Counted from the first letter of the stretch, positions 1 through 8,861 are shown. The stretch is 44,361 bases of DNA from a bacterium (GCA_021158245.1 JAGGVB010000204.1:1-44361); one strand, 5' to 3'. The notes: generated from the letters alone by a model not told the origin. Made by a program: numbers and translations.

Positions 1-29
1 ACTGCAATCAGTAAGTATCTTTTTTTCAT
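1..29 (-). CDS. Start of an exported protein (partial, runs off the left edge)
   Basis: Only the first nine codons and part of a tenth are present. They read MKKRYLLIAV, a basic N-terminus leading into a hydrophobic stretch, as at the start of a signal peptide. A strong Shine-Dalgarno sequence GGAGGG (positions 37-42 on the complementary strand) lies 7 nt upstream of the ATG, so the start is well supported. The product cannot be identified. It is the downstream neighbour of the DUF4416 gene on the same strand, separated by about 170 bp of AT-rich DNA. Confidence 0.6.
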
Positions 30-196
30 TTTGTTACCCTCCTAATAAAATTTACAGGTTGTTCTGAATTAATGAGTACAGGTATAAGAATTCTCAAAAT
101 CTCCTGTTTTACTCTGTATCTCTACTTCTTTTAAATCGTGACAACATTACAATATATTATTTTCTCTGCAATTAATAAATATATAAAATAGGTTTC

Positions 197-727
197 TCAG
201 TATGATTTCTGTAATACGGCTTTTTTATACTGAGTTCTCAACTCAAGGAAAAATTCGTCATACATCCCTGTTTTAAAATCAGGGAAACTCCATGGATACG
301 AAGTAAATCTGCCCTTGGAATAAAACAGGGTAAGATCAGCCCAAATACCCTTTTCAAGATAAACCTTGTTTCCGTTGTACTTTGCAGAAGGAAGAACCAC
401 CTTATCATAATCAAGATAACCTGGATCAAGATTTACTTTACGGTCAGATCCTTCAGCTATCCGGTCTTCAATTTCATTTGTCTTGATTTTTATTAAAGCA
501 ATACTGCCCGGATCGATTAATTTTTTATAGCTGTAAAAACATCTATAAATAGGAGTTCCCATCTCTTTTACATAATAATCGGAGACATCAAAGCTGTACT
601 CTCTGCTCTTTACGCCTGTTTCACCAAATTCATCGTATAGAAGAGAGAACGCTTTATCCAGCAATTGTTTTTGTGAATAAAGAATACCGACAAATAATTG
701 TACGGGAACGGGGTTTTGAGGTTTCAT
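197..727 (-). CDS. DUF4416 family protein (copy 1)
   Basis: A 176-residue soluble protein of the DUF4416 family, whose function is not established. It aligns along its whole length with the second copy at 17671-18207. Both have an early VQLF/VKLI strand, an SFDVSDYY or FDFSYTDYY block with YY..EMG, the block IKIKTNEIE or IKTETNEIE, (R)(K/R)VNLDPxYL, SAKxxxxxxYxxKG(I/V)(W/Y)xDLxL and a final YPWSFPDF or HPWTFPDY. The shared charged and aromatic residues suggest a conserved ligand or catalytic site, but nothing can be assigned. It follows the YkgJ-like gene after a 243-bp gap containing intergenic repeats. The start is an ATG with no strong ribosome binding site. Confidence 0.85.
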   Translation of the reverse strand: MKPQNPVPVQLFVGILYSQKQLLDKAFSLLYDEFGETGVKSREYSFDVSDYYVKEMGTPIYRCFYSYKKLIDPGSIALIKIKTNEIEDRIAEGSDRKVNLDPGYLDYDKVVLPSAKYNGNKVYLEKGIWADLTLFYSKGRFTSYPWSFPDFKTGMYDEFFLELRTQYKKAVLQKSY

Positions 728-757
728 TTTATTTTACCTGCAAATTAATTAAATACC

Positions 758-785
758 ATAAATTTAAGATGTTATAGGACATATC
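758..785 (-). promoter_or_regulatory. Conserved upstream element (copy 1)
   Basis: A 26-nt stretch matches 22 of 26 positions with one at 2283-2308. Each lies 30-60 bp upstream of a minus-strand start codon (DUF4416 and the HAD phosphatase). On the minus strand the shared core reads TATAAyATCTTAArTTTAT, which contains a -10-like TATAAy. No clear -35 is visible, so a promoter is an inference; it may instead be part of the dispersed repeat that follows. Confidence 0.35.
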
Positions 786-812
786 TTTCTTTTCTGCCCT
801 GCACCTGGTCTC

Positions 813-956
813 TCGCAACGCTCGCAGAGACCGCAAAGACAAAAAGGGATAAAGGATAAAACATTTTCTGAAAATCTCCGCTCATGACGGTATTCTGATG
901 ATGTCATTCCCTCATGTTTTTAGAGGGAATCCATGGGTGGGGTTTATTTAATCCTC
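813..956. repeat. Composite intergenic repeat, copy A
   Basis: This gap holds no gene. It contains three modules that recur at 18350-18580: the 15-mer GGATAAAGGATAAAA (847-861), TCTGAAAATCTCCG (867-880), and a stem-loop block. The stem-loop is ATTCCCTC/GAGGGAAT (906-913 with 923-930), followed by ATCCATGGGTGGGGTTT. The stem-loop has no T-run on either strand and is not a convincing terminator. Confidence 0.6.
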
Positions 957-970
957 TATCAGAAAAAACA

Positions 971-1399
971 TCATTTAACAGAATAATCAATCAGTTCCAG
1001 TATCTCTTCAAAAGAGAACAATTCCCCCTGCCCTATTCCGGGGCAGTTCTCTGCAGTCTTTTTCCACACATCTTCATTTCTCAAATTTTTAAACCAGAAA
1101 GGGAATGACCTGCACTGCACCGGTCTGACAGGATAAATCCTGCATCCTTTATCAAAAAAAATACATCTGCCGTCATCAAACTCCCTGACAACAACGCCAT
1201 GTTCACCTGTTTTCAGATATTTGGAAAACAAGTCTTGTTTGGAAATATTTAAAAATTCCGAAATCCTTTTAACATCTTCTCTGCTTACCCTTACAATACC
1301 CGGAGCTCCTGTACAGCATGCTCCGCATTGTTTACATGAGAATCTTAACCCCTGTTCAAAAAAATATCTGTTTTTATCTGCTTTTAACTTATCAGTCAT
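971..1399 (-). CDS. YkgJ/UPF0153-type cysteine-cluster protein
   Basis: A 142-residue protein of the YkgJ family (a putative Zn- or Fe-binding protein, formerly UPF0153). The signature is intact: CxxCGACC near residue 21-28, then a hydrophobic beta region, GRCIFF...GCRIY, RPVQCRSFPFW. The six to seven cysteines probably bind a metal or Fe-S cluster. The physiological role is not established for the family. The ATG directly follows the TAA of the HAD phosphatase (TAAATG), so the two are translationally coupled. Confidence 0.88.
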   Translation of the reverse strand: MTDKLKADKNRYFFEQGLRFSCKQCGACCTGAPGIVRVSREDVKRISEFLNISKQDLFSKYLKTGEHGVVVREFDDGRCIFFDKGCRIYPVRPVQCRSFPFWFKNLRNEDVWKKTAENCPGIGQGELFSFEEILELIDYSVK

Positions 1400-2230
1400 T
1401 TATATTCCGGCAAACTTTCTTACTGCATCGGAAAATCCGTTTTCATTGTTGCTTTTTACAACAGTGTATAAATTCTTAAGAAGAGGAATTCCGTTTGATA
1501 CAACTGCGGACTTTTCTGTCCATTTGAGAAGATCAATATCATTGTAGTCATTCCCAATACCAAAAGTAGTTTTTTGTTCAATACCTATAAACTTACACAG
1601 CCATTCGGCTGCACTGCTTTTTGACACCTCAGGAGGAAATATCTCAATCCATATTGACTCTCCGTCAAGCGGGGATGTGCTTCTGATTATGTGAGTCCCT
1701 TTCAGCTCATCTGTTATAGAAAAGTAGCGATCCTCATCATTTGGAATAATCACAATAAACTGACATGCCGGCCCGAATTTTTCAGCTCTGCCGTTTAAGG
1801 GCTCTGCATAATCTTCGTAAAGAGCAACTCTTGCAGAAAAATCCGTTTCTTCTCTTCCCGAATAAAAATATTTAAATGCATGATTTTCAGGAACAGGATA
1901 ATGTACAAAAAAATCAACATTCATTTTGATTAGTTTATCAATCATTGTCTCAACATAATCAGGATGCATTGAATGCTTTTTAAGAATTTTTCCGGTTTTC
2001 CAGTCCATTATTCCTGCACCGGAAGAAAAAATTAAGAAATCAATGGGGAAATCATTCGAAACAACATTTGAAAATGAAAAATAGGATCTTCCTGTGGCAA
2101 CAACTCTTGTAACACTGTTTTCACCCAAGCTGATAAGAGTATTCCAATCCCGCCTGCTGACAGCTCTGTCAGATCTAAAAAGCGTACCGTCGAAATCAGT
2201 CAGTATCATTTTTATATTAGAATTTTTCAT
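1400..2230 (-). CDS. Cof-type HAD-superfamily hydrolase (probable sugar-phosphate phosphatase)
   Basis: A 276-residue HAD hydrolase of the Cof/class IIB type. Motif I is LTDFDGTLF with the two catalytic aspartates. A C2-type cap occupies about residues 85-195, and motif IV is GIGNDYNDIDLL near residue 225-240. Motif II is a Thr/Ser in VVATGRSYF, and the motif III lysine is expected in the KSSAAEWL helix. It is likely a cytosolic phosphatase on a phosphosugar or cofactor; the substrate cannot be read from sequence. The start has a good CAGGAG ribosome binding site. It is the first gene of a two-gene unit with the YkgJ-like protein. Confidence 0.88.
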   Translation of the reverse strand: MKNSNIKMILTDFDGTLFRSDRAVSRRDWNTLISLGENSVTRVVATGRSYFSFSNVVSNDFPIDFLIFSSGAGIMDWKTGKILKKHSMHPDYVETMIDKLIKMNVDFFVHYPVPENHAFKYFYSGREETDFSARVALYEDYAEPLNGRAEKFGPACQFIVIIPNDEDRYFSITDELKGTHIIRSTSPLDGESIWIEIFPPEVSKSSAAEWLCKFIGIEQKTTFGIGNDYNDIDLLKWTEKSAVVSNGIPLLKNLYTVVKSNNENGFSDAVRKFAGI

Positions 2231-2282
2231 TCTACTCCTGATTAGGAAGGTAAAAAACAGCGTCTTTAAATTAAAAAATATA

Positions 2283-2340
2283 ATAAACTTAAGATATTAT
2301 AAAACATACTGCAATCTGAAAATCTCCGCCCGGAAATGGA
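2283..2340 (-). promoter_or_regulatory. Conserved upstream element (copy 2) plus repeat module
   Basis: The first 26 nt repeat the element at 758-785 (22 of 26 identical), and on the minus strand include a TATAAT. Directly adjacent is a copy of the 15-mer TCTGAAAATCTCCGC (2315-2329), also present at 867-881. The element lies 53-80 bp upstream of the HAD phosphatase start, so it may carry its promoter, but no good -35 is visible. Confidence 0.4.
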
Positions 2341-2389
2341 TGTAGAAATGTTCGCCTACAGCAGCGGGGATTTGTGACAAGTATCTACC

Positions 2390-4108
2390 CTACCTTACTA
2401 CAGCAATTTTACCCTTCCTTATCACATTACTACCCTGCAGAATATAATAAATATATACCCCTGACGCTACCTGCTCTCCGATGTTTCCAATACCGTTCCA
2501 TGAATAAAAATCAAAATCAGGTAAACACATTTTTTGATTTTTATACACAAGAAAACCTGAAGGTGTTATAATCCTCAATACACACAAACCCTCCTTATCA
2601 GAAAGAAAAGGAATAGTTAATAGGCTGCCTGAACCGGGGTTAAAAGGATTTGGAAAACTTTTTGGTAAATTCTCTTCTGAAAGCGGTTTTGCACCTTCAA
2701 ATACTTCCGCATTGTTTACATATCCTTCAGAGCTGTAATCAACAGATCCGCATTTCCATATCTGAGGATTATCAGACACAATACCGGCACTTGCATAATT
2801 GCCTACTGGAGTTAAAAACGGAGACTTTGAATAACGTGAAATTTTCAGATATGCCGAATCCGAAGCTGAGTATGTGCTTCTTCTTATATTAAGAGGTATA
2901 AGCATACAGCTTTCACCATTGCCATCAATGAATTTATAGTATGCAGCACCTGTTCCCACGATATTTACAGAAAACGCAGTATCACCTGACAAAGTAAAAA
3001 TTCTATCTGCACGCTGCTGAGGATATAAATCGCCTTCAGGATAGAAACGTGCAGTATCAGACATAGGCCCTGTAGTAGCATTCCACGTATAGAACAGAGA
3101 TAATTCATCGTTAAACGAGGAACCATGGGTTTTAAGAGTTTTATCAATAGCATCAATCACAGGCAAGGTTACAATATTTTCCCATATTGACGGGACTAAG
3201 TGTTTATCTCCGAATCTTTTACTCAAATAGTGAAACCACAGGCACTCTCCGTACATCCTCATTCCGGAATTATAACTAAAGCTGTAATTTGAGCCCCTAA
3301 AAAATTCCGGCAAATAATATATATAATCATTAACATAATCATAAACAACATCTTCCATCCACGTTGCACAGGCTTCCATTAAAAATATATCGGTATCACG
3401 GAAATTGTACCCGAACTGAATAACATGATTAAATTCGTGTGCAGTTGTGACCCGCATCCCTTTAATACCCTTTGTGTTCGTCTCCTTATAGTCATTATCA
3501 ATTACTATGTAGGTTATCCAGCCTCCTCCTGATCTGTCTGAATAACTCGTGTAACCGTAAAATCCATTTAAATCCATAATGTAAACATCCCATTCAGGGC
3601 CGTCAATATTGTTATCATCCGGAGGCGATTTAAAACCCATATTTTCGACTTCAACATGAAAAGAATAATCAAGGCTGTATGCTGTCTCCTCAACATAGTC
3701 GGGAACACCTGAATTATCTAAATCTGCATTAGAAACACTGCTTGAATCACTCTGCTCTGTAGTATAGTGTATCTTAAACAGCTTTTGCGGACTTACAAAA
3801 CTATTCGGCAGCACAGGCCTGCTTAATATTTTGGAAACTATTTTTCTCTGGCTTGATGAGAATTCATTCCTGTGAAGATAAATTTGATGCATAAGCTGAG
3901 TTCCGCATTTAACAGGTTCCTCTTTATATGCTTTTAAATATTCAGGCAGAAATCCGGGTTCAAACATTCTTACTGCTTTAAAGTACAGAGCATCTGTTGC
4001 TGAGATATTGCCCTGCTGCATCTCTTGATTAAGCTTTGCCTCAAACGTCTGAGAGAATAAATTCTTAGTAAAAATAATTATAACCACAGCATACAGAAGG
4101 TATTTCAT
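2390..4108 (-). CDS. Exported MXAN_6640-type zinc metalloprotease with C-terminal sorting domain
   Basis: A 572-residue exported protein. An N-terminal signal peptide (about residues 1-19, ending LFSQ) is followed by a prepeptide and a metalloprotease domain. That domain has a Ca/EF-like stretch (NADLDNSGVPDYVE, residues 127-140), the zinc site HEFNH at residues 224-228 and a downstream glutamate in FLMEACATWMED that could be the third ligand. The last 90 residues begin FPNPFNPGSG and end GVYIYYILQGSN..RKGKIAVVR, typical of the FlgD-like/type-IX secretion C-terminal domain of FCB bacteria. It probably degrades proteins outside the cell or on its surface. It is the last gene of the AI-2E permease, DUF512 and der unit, two bases after der. 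Confidence 0.82.
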   Translation of the reverse strand: MKYLLYAVVIIIFTKNLFSQTFEAKLNQEMQQGNISATDALYFKAVRMFEPGFLPEYLKAYKEEPVKCGTQLMHQIYLHRNEFSSSQRKIVSKILSRPVLPNSFVSPQKLFKIHYTTEQSDSSSVSNADLDNSGVPDYVEETAYSLDYSFHVEVENMGFKSPPDDNNIDGPEWDVYIMDLNGFYGYTSYSDRSGGGWITYIVIDNDYKETNTKGIKGMRVTTAHEFNHVIQFGYNFRDTDIFLMEACATWMEDVVYDYVNDYIYYLPEFFRGSNYSFSYNSGMRMYGECLWFHYLSKRFGDKHLVPSIWENIVTLPVIDAIDKTLKTHGSSFNDELSLFYTWNATTGPMSDTARFYPEGDLYPQQRADRIFTLSGDTAFSVNIVGTGAAYYKFIDGNGESCMLIPLNIRRSTYSASDSAYLKISRYSKSPFLTPVGNYASAGIVSDNPQIWKCGSVDYSSEGYVNNAEVFEGAKPLSEENLPKSFPNPFNPGSGSLLTIPFLSDKEGLCVLRIITPSGFLVYKNQKMCLPDFDFYSWNGIGNIGEQVASGVYIYYILQGSNVIRKGKIAVVR

Positions 4109-4110
4109 TA

Positions 4111-5424
4111 TTAATTCTTTCTAAATGTTATTGATATCGGTACACCTCTGAATCCAAATCGTGACCTGATTTGATTTTCCAGAAATCTTGCATAATTTTT
4201 ACTTACAAGTTTCGGATAATTTGAGAAAAAGACAAACCTTGGAGGGCTTGCATCAGGCTGAGTTCCGTAAAGCACGCGAATACGTTTTCCGCGCACTGCA
4301 GGATGCTGATAGTAACGATTAAGTTCAGCAAGCATTTGATTCAGTTCATGGCTGGAAACTCTCTTTTTACGCTCATTTGCAACTTCAATTACACCTTTTA
4401 TAACCTGATTGATTTTAAACTTTGTTTTACAGGACACACGTAAAAGCGGTACGTATTCGAATCCTCTCAATCTGATAAAGGAATCCATAGCTTCCCGCGA
4501 TTTATCTTCATCATTTCTTACAAGATCCCATTTATTCACAACAAGCACAACACCCTTTCTGGACTCTACTATACTTTTTAATATATGCATATCCTGTGAA
4601 GTTATACCTTCTTCTGCATCTGTAAAAAGGCAGGCGACATCACTTCTTTTAATTGCGCTCTGTGTCCTTATGTTGCTGTAATATTCAACGCTCTTTTTAA
4701 CGCGGGCTTTTTTTCTCAGGCCGGCTGTATCAACCATAATAAACCTGTACCCCTTTATATTTGTATAAGAATCAATTGCATCTCTCGTTGTCCCGGGCTG
4801 ATCTGTTACAACATGCCTGTCTTCTCCGATTATAGTATTAATAAATGTTGATTTGCCAACATTAGGCCTTCCGACAACTGCAAGGCGTATTTCATTCTCA
4901 TGCGAAGGGATTTCTTTATAATCGCAGTTCTCAATCTCTTGTGCAACAATAGTGAGCATATCACCCACACCTCTGCCGATTAATGCTGATATAGATATAG
5001 GGTCGCCAAGCCCCATCTTGGTAAAGACTGCAATTTCCGATTCTCTTAATTCATTATCAACTTTATTAACAACAAGTATACATGGTTTTTTGCTCTTTCT
5101 AAGCTGCCTGGCAACATCATCGTCAATATCTGTAATGCCTGTTGTAACGTCAGTAAGAAATATAATTACATCCGCCTCATTTACAGCATGCTGAGCCTGT
5201 TCCGTAACCTTCTCTTCAATTACATCTGCAGATTTCGGTACAAATCCTCCTGTATCAATAACAGTAAATTCTTGTCCTATCCACTCGGCATCTGCATAAT
5301 TTCTGTCTCTTGTTATACCCGGCTGATCATCAACAATTGCTTCACGTCGTTTAATCACCCTGTTAAACAGAGTAGATTTGCCTACATTCGGCCTTCCCAC
5401 AATTGCCACTACAGGCTTATTCAT
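4111..5424 (-). CDS. der: Ribosome biogenesis GTPase Der (EngA)
   Basis: A 437-residue double-GTPase needed for 50S ribosomal subunit assembly. Two G domains each show Walker A GRPNVGKST, DxxG (DTGGF and DTAGL) and NKxD (NKVDN and NKWDLV). A C-terminal KH-like domain ends RIRVLYGTQ...FVFFSNYP...RSRFGFRGVPI. A GTG at 5436 is possible, but the ATG at 5424 has GGGGA at proper spacing and forms an ATGA overlap with the stop of the upstream radical-SAM gene, so the shorter start was chosen. Confidence 0.97.
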   Translation of the reverse strand: MNKPVVAIVGRPNVGKSTLFNRVIKRREAIVDDQPGITRDRNYADAEWIGQEFTVIDTGGFVPKSADVIEEKVTEQAQHAVNEADVIIFLTDVTTGITDIDDDVARQLRKSKKPCILVVNKVDNELRESEIAVFTKMGLGDPISISALIGRGVGDMLTIVAQEIENCDYKEIPSHENEIRLAVVGRPNVGKSTFINTIIGEDRHVVTDQPGTTRDAIDSYTNIKGYRFIMVDTAGLRKKARVKKSVEYYSNIRTQSAIKRSDVACLFTDAEEGITSQDMHILKSIVESRKGVVLVVNKWDLVRNDEDKSREAMDSFIRLRGFEYVPLLRVSCKTKFKINQVIKGVIEVANERKKRVSSHELNQMLAELNRYYQHPAVRGKRIRVLYGTQPDASPPRFVFFSNYPKLVSKNYARFLENQIRSRFGFRGVPISITFRKN

Positions 5425-6701
5425 AAATTTCCCCACATCTCTGCAAAATTATCAACCGGTATAACATTTTTACCAGTTGCTTTTTCAACATCACCGATAT
5501 TCAGGTTATCAAGAAAAAGTCCCTTATTGTTTATTGTTTTCCCCGGAATCACCAATGTATCCGCATCTGTATTTTCCCCTGCATTTATAAAATCTTTTCC
5601 GCACAGCAAGCCGGAAACAGTGACATCGGGCCCGTAAAGAGAATTTTCAGAAGCATGCATTTTTACACTAAGGTTTTTAATTTTGTTAAGTTCTTTAATA
5701 ACATGCTTTTCAAGTATTGATACAGCCAGCTTTCCTGTAATAATTAATACACTCTTTTCTTTTTCAATAATTTTTGGAAATTGTTTTTTCTCTTCCCTGA
5801 AATTATCAATAAAATCCCTCACAAGCCCCACTCCGTTTTCTATCTGCCAGAACTCTCCGTAATGGAATTTATCAGGTAATTTCTCTCCGGCTTTAAGATA
5901 AAACTCATCACTGAAATAGACAAACGATTCCTTGAATTTTTTAATAAATTTTTTCTGATTCTTTCTTCCATTTTTCAGAATCTCACGTGCAATATTTTCA
6001 TTAACTCTTTTAAGCGGTGGAAGTTTTGCTCTGTGAGACGTAAGGCCTACCGGTACAACTGCGAGAGATCTGAAATCAGGATAATATTTTGACAAAGATT
6101 CAATAGTATTTTGCAAAATTTCTTCGTCATTAATTCCGGGGCATAAAACTATCTGTCCGTGAAGCTCAATATTGTTTGATGTTAAGAATTTTATCTTCTC
6201 TAACAGATGATCGTCCTTCTTAAGGCCAAGCATTTTTTCCCTTACATCAGGATCAACAGCATGCACAGATATGTAAAGGGGAGAAAGCCTCTGCTCTGCA
6301 ATTCTTTCCATATCATGCTTTGTTATATTTGTTAAAGTAACAAAATTTCCATGCAGAAAAGAATATCGGTAATCTTCATCTTTAAAATATAGATTTTTTC
6401 TTAATCCCGGGGGGTTTTGATCAACAAAACAAAAAATACAGGAATTTCCGCATCTCCTCGGTTTCATTGGACAAAATTCAATACCGAGATTACTGCTGTC
6501 ATCAATATTAACAACTACTTTTTGATTTTCTCTCTTAAGCTCAATTGAGAGATTATCTTCAATAGAATAAAAGTGGAAGTCCAGAACATCTTCCACTCTA
6601 TTGCCGTTAATACTTTTGATAACATCATAAGGTTTTATCCCTGCTTTTTCAGATACGCTCCCCTTATCTGTTTTCAGAACTATAAGCTCTCTTTTGTTCA
6701 A
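5421..6701 (-). CDS. DUF512 radical-SAM protein with N-terminal PDZ-like domain
   Basis: A 426-residue protein combining an N-terminal PDZ-like domain (SVSEKAGIKPYDVIKSINGN), a radical-SAM-type cluster motif CGNSCIFC followed by FVDQNPPGLRK, and the C-terminal DUF512 region ending in the TLVIPGKTINNKG/FLDN block. The family is widespread in anaerobes, often next to der as here, and its reaction is unknown. I chose the TTG at 6701 because GGAGAG lies 6 nt upstream and conserved sequence starts just after it. An ATG at 6737 is the alternative but lacks a ribosome binding site and would overlap the permease by 74 nt. Confidence 0.88.
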   Translation of the reverse strand: MNKRELIVLKTDKGSVSEKAGIKPYDVIKSINGNRVEDVLDFHFYSIEDNLSIELKRENQKVVVNIDDSSNLGIEFCPMKPRRCGNSCIFCFVDQNPPGLRKNLYFKDEDYRYSFLHGNFVTLTNITKHDMERIAEQRLSPLYISVHAVDPDVREKMLGLKKDDHLLEKIKFLTSNNIELHGQIVLCPGINDEEILQNTIESLSKYYPDFRSLAVVPVGLTSHRAKLPPLKRVNENIAREILKNGRKNQKKFIKKFKESFVYFSDEFYLKAGEKLPDKFHYGEFWQIENGVGLVRDFIDNFREEKKQFPKIIEKEKSVLIITGKLAVSILEKHVIKELNKIKNLSVKMHASENSLYGPDVTVSGLLCGKDFINAGENTDADTLVIPGKTINNKGLFLDNLNIGDVEKATGKNVIPVDNFAEMWGNL

Positions 6702-7881
6702 GAATCTCTCTCCAACGTTCTCTTCTTTTCCACTCATCTATAAAGAATTTTATTAATGCCGCAGTAGGAACTCCTATTATCAGCCCCCAAAATCCGAATA
6801 TCTTTGCGAAAATAAGTACTGAAAAAATAACTGCAACAGGATGAAGCCCAACTCTGTCACCGACAATTTTCGGAGATATTACATAACCTTCAAGCCCTTG
6901 TACAACAAGAAATACAGCGCCTATTTCTATTGCAGCCATAAGAGGGTTTGAAGTAAAAAGTGCTGTAAGAAGAGCTAATCCCAGGCTTATGTAAAGGCCT
7001 AAAAACGGGATAACATTTAAAAGCCCTGTCATAACACCGACTAAAATTGCAAAGGGTATGTTAAAAATAAACAGCCCTGCCGTTGTAAGGACTCCGACAA
7101 ATGTACAGACGATTATCTGTCCTCTGACATACTGTCCCAGGATTCTGTTCAGTCTCCATGAATAAAAATAGATATTTTTTCTATACTTTTTCGGGCCAAG
7201 GTCAAGAAGCCATTTTTTAATTACATCAAAATCTTTTAAAAAATAAAATGTTAAGATCGGAATCAGAATCAAATTAAAAATTCTGCTTAAAAAGGTGCTC
7301 ATTCCTGTAACACCTTTCAGCACATTGGACAGAATCTGCTCAAAAGTAGTAGGTATATTCCCCATAAAATGTTCTTTAAATGTATCAACATCTATGTGCA
7401 GAAAATGGAGGACTCTCGGTGTCATATCCTGGACCAGATCAGCTGTCTGTACTGCAAGTTGCGGTACTTTTTGTATAAGATCCTGTATTTCCTTGACAAG
7501 TGCTGGTAAAAGCAGGAACCCGAAGATTATTACAAGCCCCAACGAAACCAGCATAATAATCATTACCGATACTGTTCTTGAAAAACGGGCATTCTGAAGC
7601 TTATCTGCAACAGGATCAAAAAGATATGCTGTAATACCTGCAATGACAAATGGGAATATTACAGACTGAGTCCACGATAAAAACCATATAAAAAGTATAA
7701 AAAAAACAACAAATGAAAGAATTCTTGCCGCCTTGTACTCTCTTAACCCTGCAAGTATAATTAGCAGCAGAATCCCCACAAAAAGGGGAGATAAGACTGA
7801 ATATGCAGCCCATATAAATGCAGACAGAAAAACTAATATGGAAATTACAGACAGATAATTTTGGGTAATGTTATTTTTCAT
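6664..7881 (-). CDS. AI-2E family transporter (YhhT/PerM type permease)
   Basis: A 405-residue polytopic membrane protein of the AI-2 exporter family (PF01594). Paired hydrophobic helices occupy the N-terminus (residues 10-95). A periplasmic or cytosolic stretch with amphipathic helices (125-200) follows, then a cluster of helices in the second half containing the family block GVMTGLLNVIPFLGLYISLG and a terminal GFWGLIIGVPTAALIKFF. Members transport AI-2, Na+/H+ or unknown substrates, and the substrate here is not predictable. It is the first gene of the unit reaching the metalloprotease. It starts just downstream of a terminator belonging to the preceding operon. Confidence 0.92.
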   Translation of the reverse strand: MKNNITQNYLSVISILVFLSAFIWAAYSVLSPLFVGILLLIILAGLREYKAARILSFVVFFILFIWFLSWTQSVIFPFVIAGITAYLFDPVADKLQNARFSRTVSVMIIMLVSLGLVIIFGFLLLPALVKEIQDLIQKVPQLAVQTADLVQDMTPRVLHFLHIDVDTFKEHFMGNIPTTFEQILSNVLKGVTGMSTFLSRIFNLILIPILTFYFLKDFDVIKKWLLDLGPKKYRKNIYFYSWRLNRILGQYVRGQIIVCTFVGVLTTAGLFIFNIPFAILVGVMTGLLNVIPFLGLYISLGLALLTALFTSNPLMAAIEIGAVFLVVQGLEGYVISPKIVGDRVGLHPVAVIFSVLIFAKIFGFWGLIIGVPTAALIKFFIDEWKRRERWREILEQKRAYSSENR

Positions 7882-7889
7882 AAAATATT

Positions 7890-7919
7890 TAAAAAGGAGG
7901 GCTTTTAAAAAACCCTCCC
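7890..7919 (-). terminator. Rho-independent terminator of the CsgG/FlgT-like operon
   Basis: GGAGGG (7896-7901) pairs with CCCTCC (7913-7918), with further A/T pairing inside the loop. On the minus strand the stem is followed by TTTTT. It lies 21 bp after the stop codon of the CsgG-like gene and separates that operon from the AI-2E permease. Confidence 0.82.
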
Positions 7920-7939
7920 TGTTACCTGTTTCTTTTCAA

Positions 7940-8845
7940 TTAATTAACTTTTATAATATCGCCTTTTTTCATACCTCTGCCGCTTACAATAACAGCTTTT
8001 GCAGCCTTACCTCCTGTAATCAGCCCCGTTATTTTAATTACTCCTGTCTTCTTTTCCTCAACACCGAGAGAAAGCCCTGTATCCGGATCTATCAATTCTT
8101 CCCCTTTTGAATAGACCGTAAATAAATCCCCGGTTTTTACTCCTCCCTCAGATCCAGGTTTAATATAGATAATCGAACCTTTGACAAGAATAATCTTACC
8201 GCTCCACGGCATGACTTCCATCTGTTTTTCTATTAAAGCAACTACTGCATTAACAGCATTACGCGTTGCTTTTCCTACAAGAGAATTATCAAAGCTGGTC
8301 CTGTCATTAAATCTTCCATTCCTTGAAGAAAATGACAGCCCGGATGAAGATTCTTCTTTCCTCACATTCTCCGCTGCAAGAATTTCTCCTGTAGTAGTAT
8401 TCACAATTCTAACATCAATTGCCACAGTAGCAGACTGTTTTTTTACACCAATACCAATTCCTTTAATTCTTCCCCGTGTACTGGATTTCTTATAACCGAA
8501 CTCACTTACTGAACCAAATACAGCAAGTTCAACTCCAAGAAGACGGCCGATTGCTACAGCACTCTGCTGAGTAACTCTGCCGCTTTGGCCCAGGTTCTGC
8601 TCCTGCATAATTTTATCTATTTCCTGACGTTCAATCACTCTGTATTTTCCATTCTTTACAAGAGTGGTTACAAGCATGTCAGCCATTCCGTCTCCGGGAG
8701 AGCCCCCGTTCCACCATCTATAGGGGTGAGAGGTTTTATCTTCAAACGAAAATACAGCAATACGGCGTTTCAGCTGTGCATTGGCTGCTGATGAAAGTAA
8801 AATTATTACTGCAAAAAAAGTAAAATATACTATATTTTTCCGCAT
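7940..8845 (-). CDS. CsgG/FlgO-like exported protein with FlgT-C-like C-terminus
   Basis: A 301-residue exported protein with signal peptide MRKNIVYFTFFAVIILLSSAANA. A CsgG-fold domain (about residues 27-200) shows RIAVFSFED, the GMADMLVTTLVKNGKYRVIERQEID block and LGVELAVFGSVSEFG. The last 85 residues (IIYIKPGSEGGVKTGDLFTVYSKG...GVIKITGLITGGKAAKAVI) form an SH3-like domain resembling the C-terminal domain of FlgT. There is no lipobox cysteine, so it is probably periplasmic or inserted through partners. It ends the envelope operon, with a GAGG ribosome binding site and a 16-bp gap after the FlgT-like gene. It may contribute to an outer-membrane ring; curli-type CsgG secretion is less likely because no csgA, csgB, csgE or csgF is seen. 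Confidence 0.82.
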   Translation of the reverse strand: MRKNIVYFTFFAVIILLSSAANAQLKRRIAVFSFEDKTSHPYRWWNGGSPGDGMADMLVTTLVKNGKYRVIERQEIDKIMQEQNLGQSGRVTQQSAVAIGRLLGVELAVFGSVSEFGYKKSSTRGRIKGIGIGVKKQSATVAIDVRIVNTTTGEILAAENVRKEESSSGLSFSSRNGRFNDRTSFDNSLVGKATRNAVNAVVALIEKQMEVMPWSGKIILVKGSIIYIKPGSEGGVKTGDLFTVYSKGEELIDPDTGLSLGVEEKKTGVIKITGLITGGKAAKAVIVSGRGMKKGDIIKVN

Positions 8846-8861
8846 AGCGCTGCCTCAAAAT

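Noticed and set aside
906-930. Stem-loop as a terminator for the YkgJ-like gene
   Set aside because: There is no T-run on the minus strand and the hairpin belongs to the dispersed repeat also seen near 18.5 kb.
5188-5637. A 149-residue open frame on the plus strand across the der start
   Set aside because: It is antisense to der and the DUF512 gene, both strongly recognised; the translation resembles no protein.
7940-8845. CsgG as part of a curli secretion system
   Set aside because: No csgA, csgB, csgE or csgF relatives are nearby, and the C-terminal domain and neighbours match FlgT/FlgO/FlgP-type proteins better.
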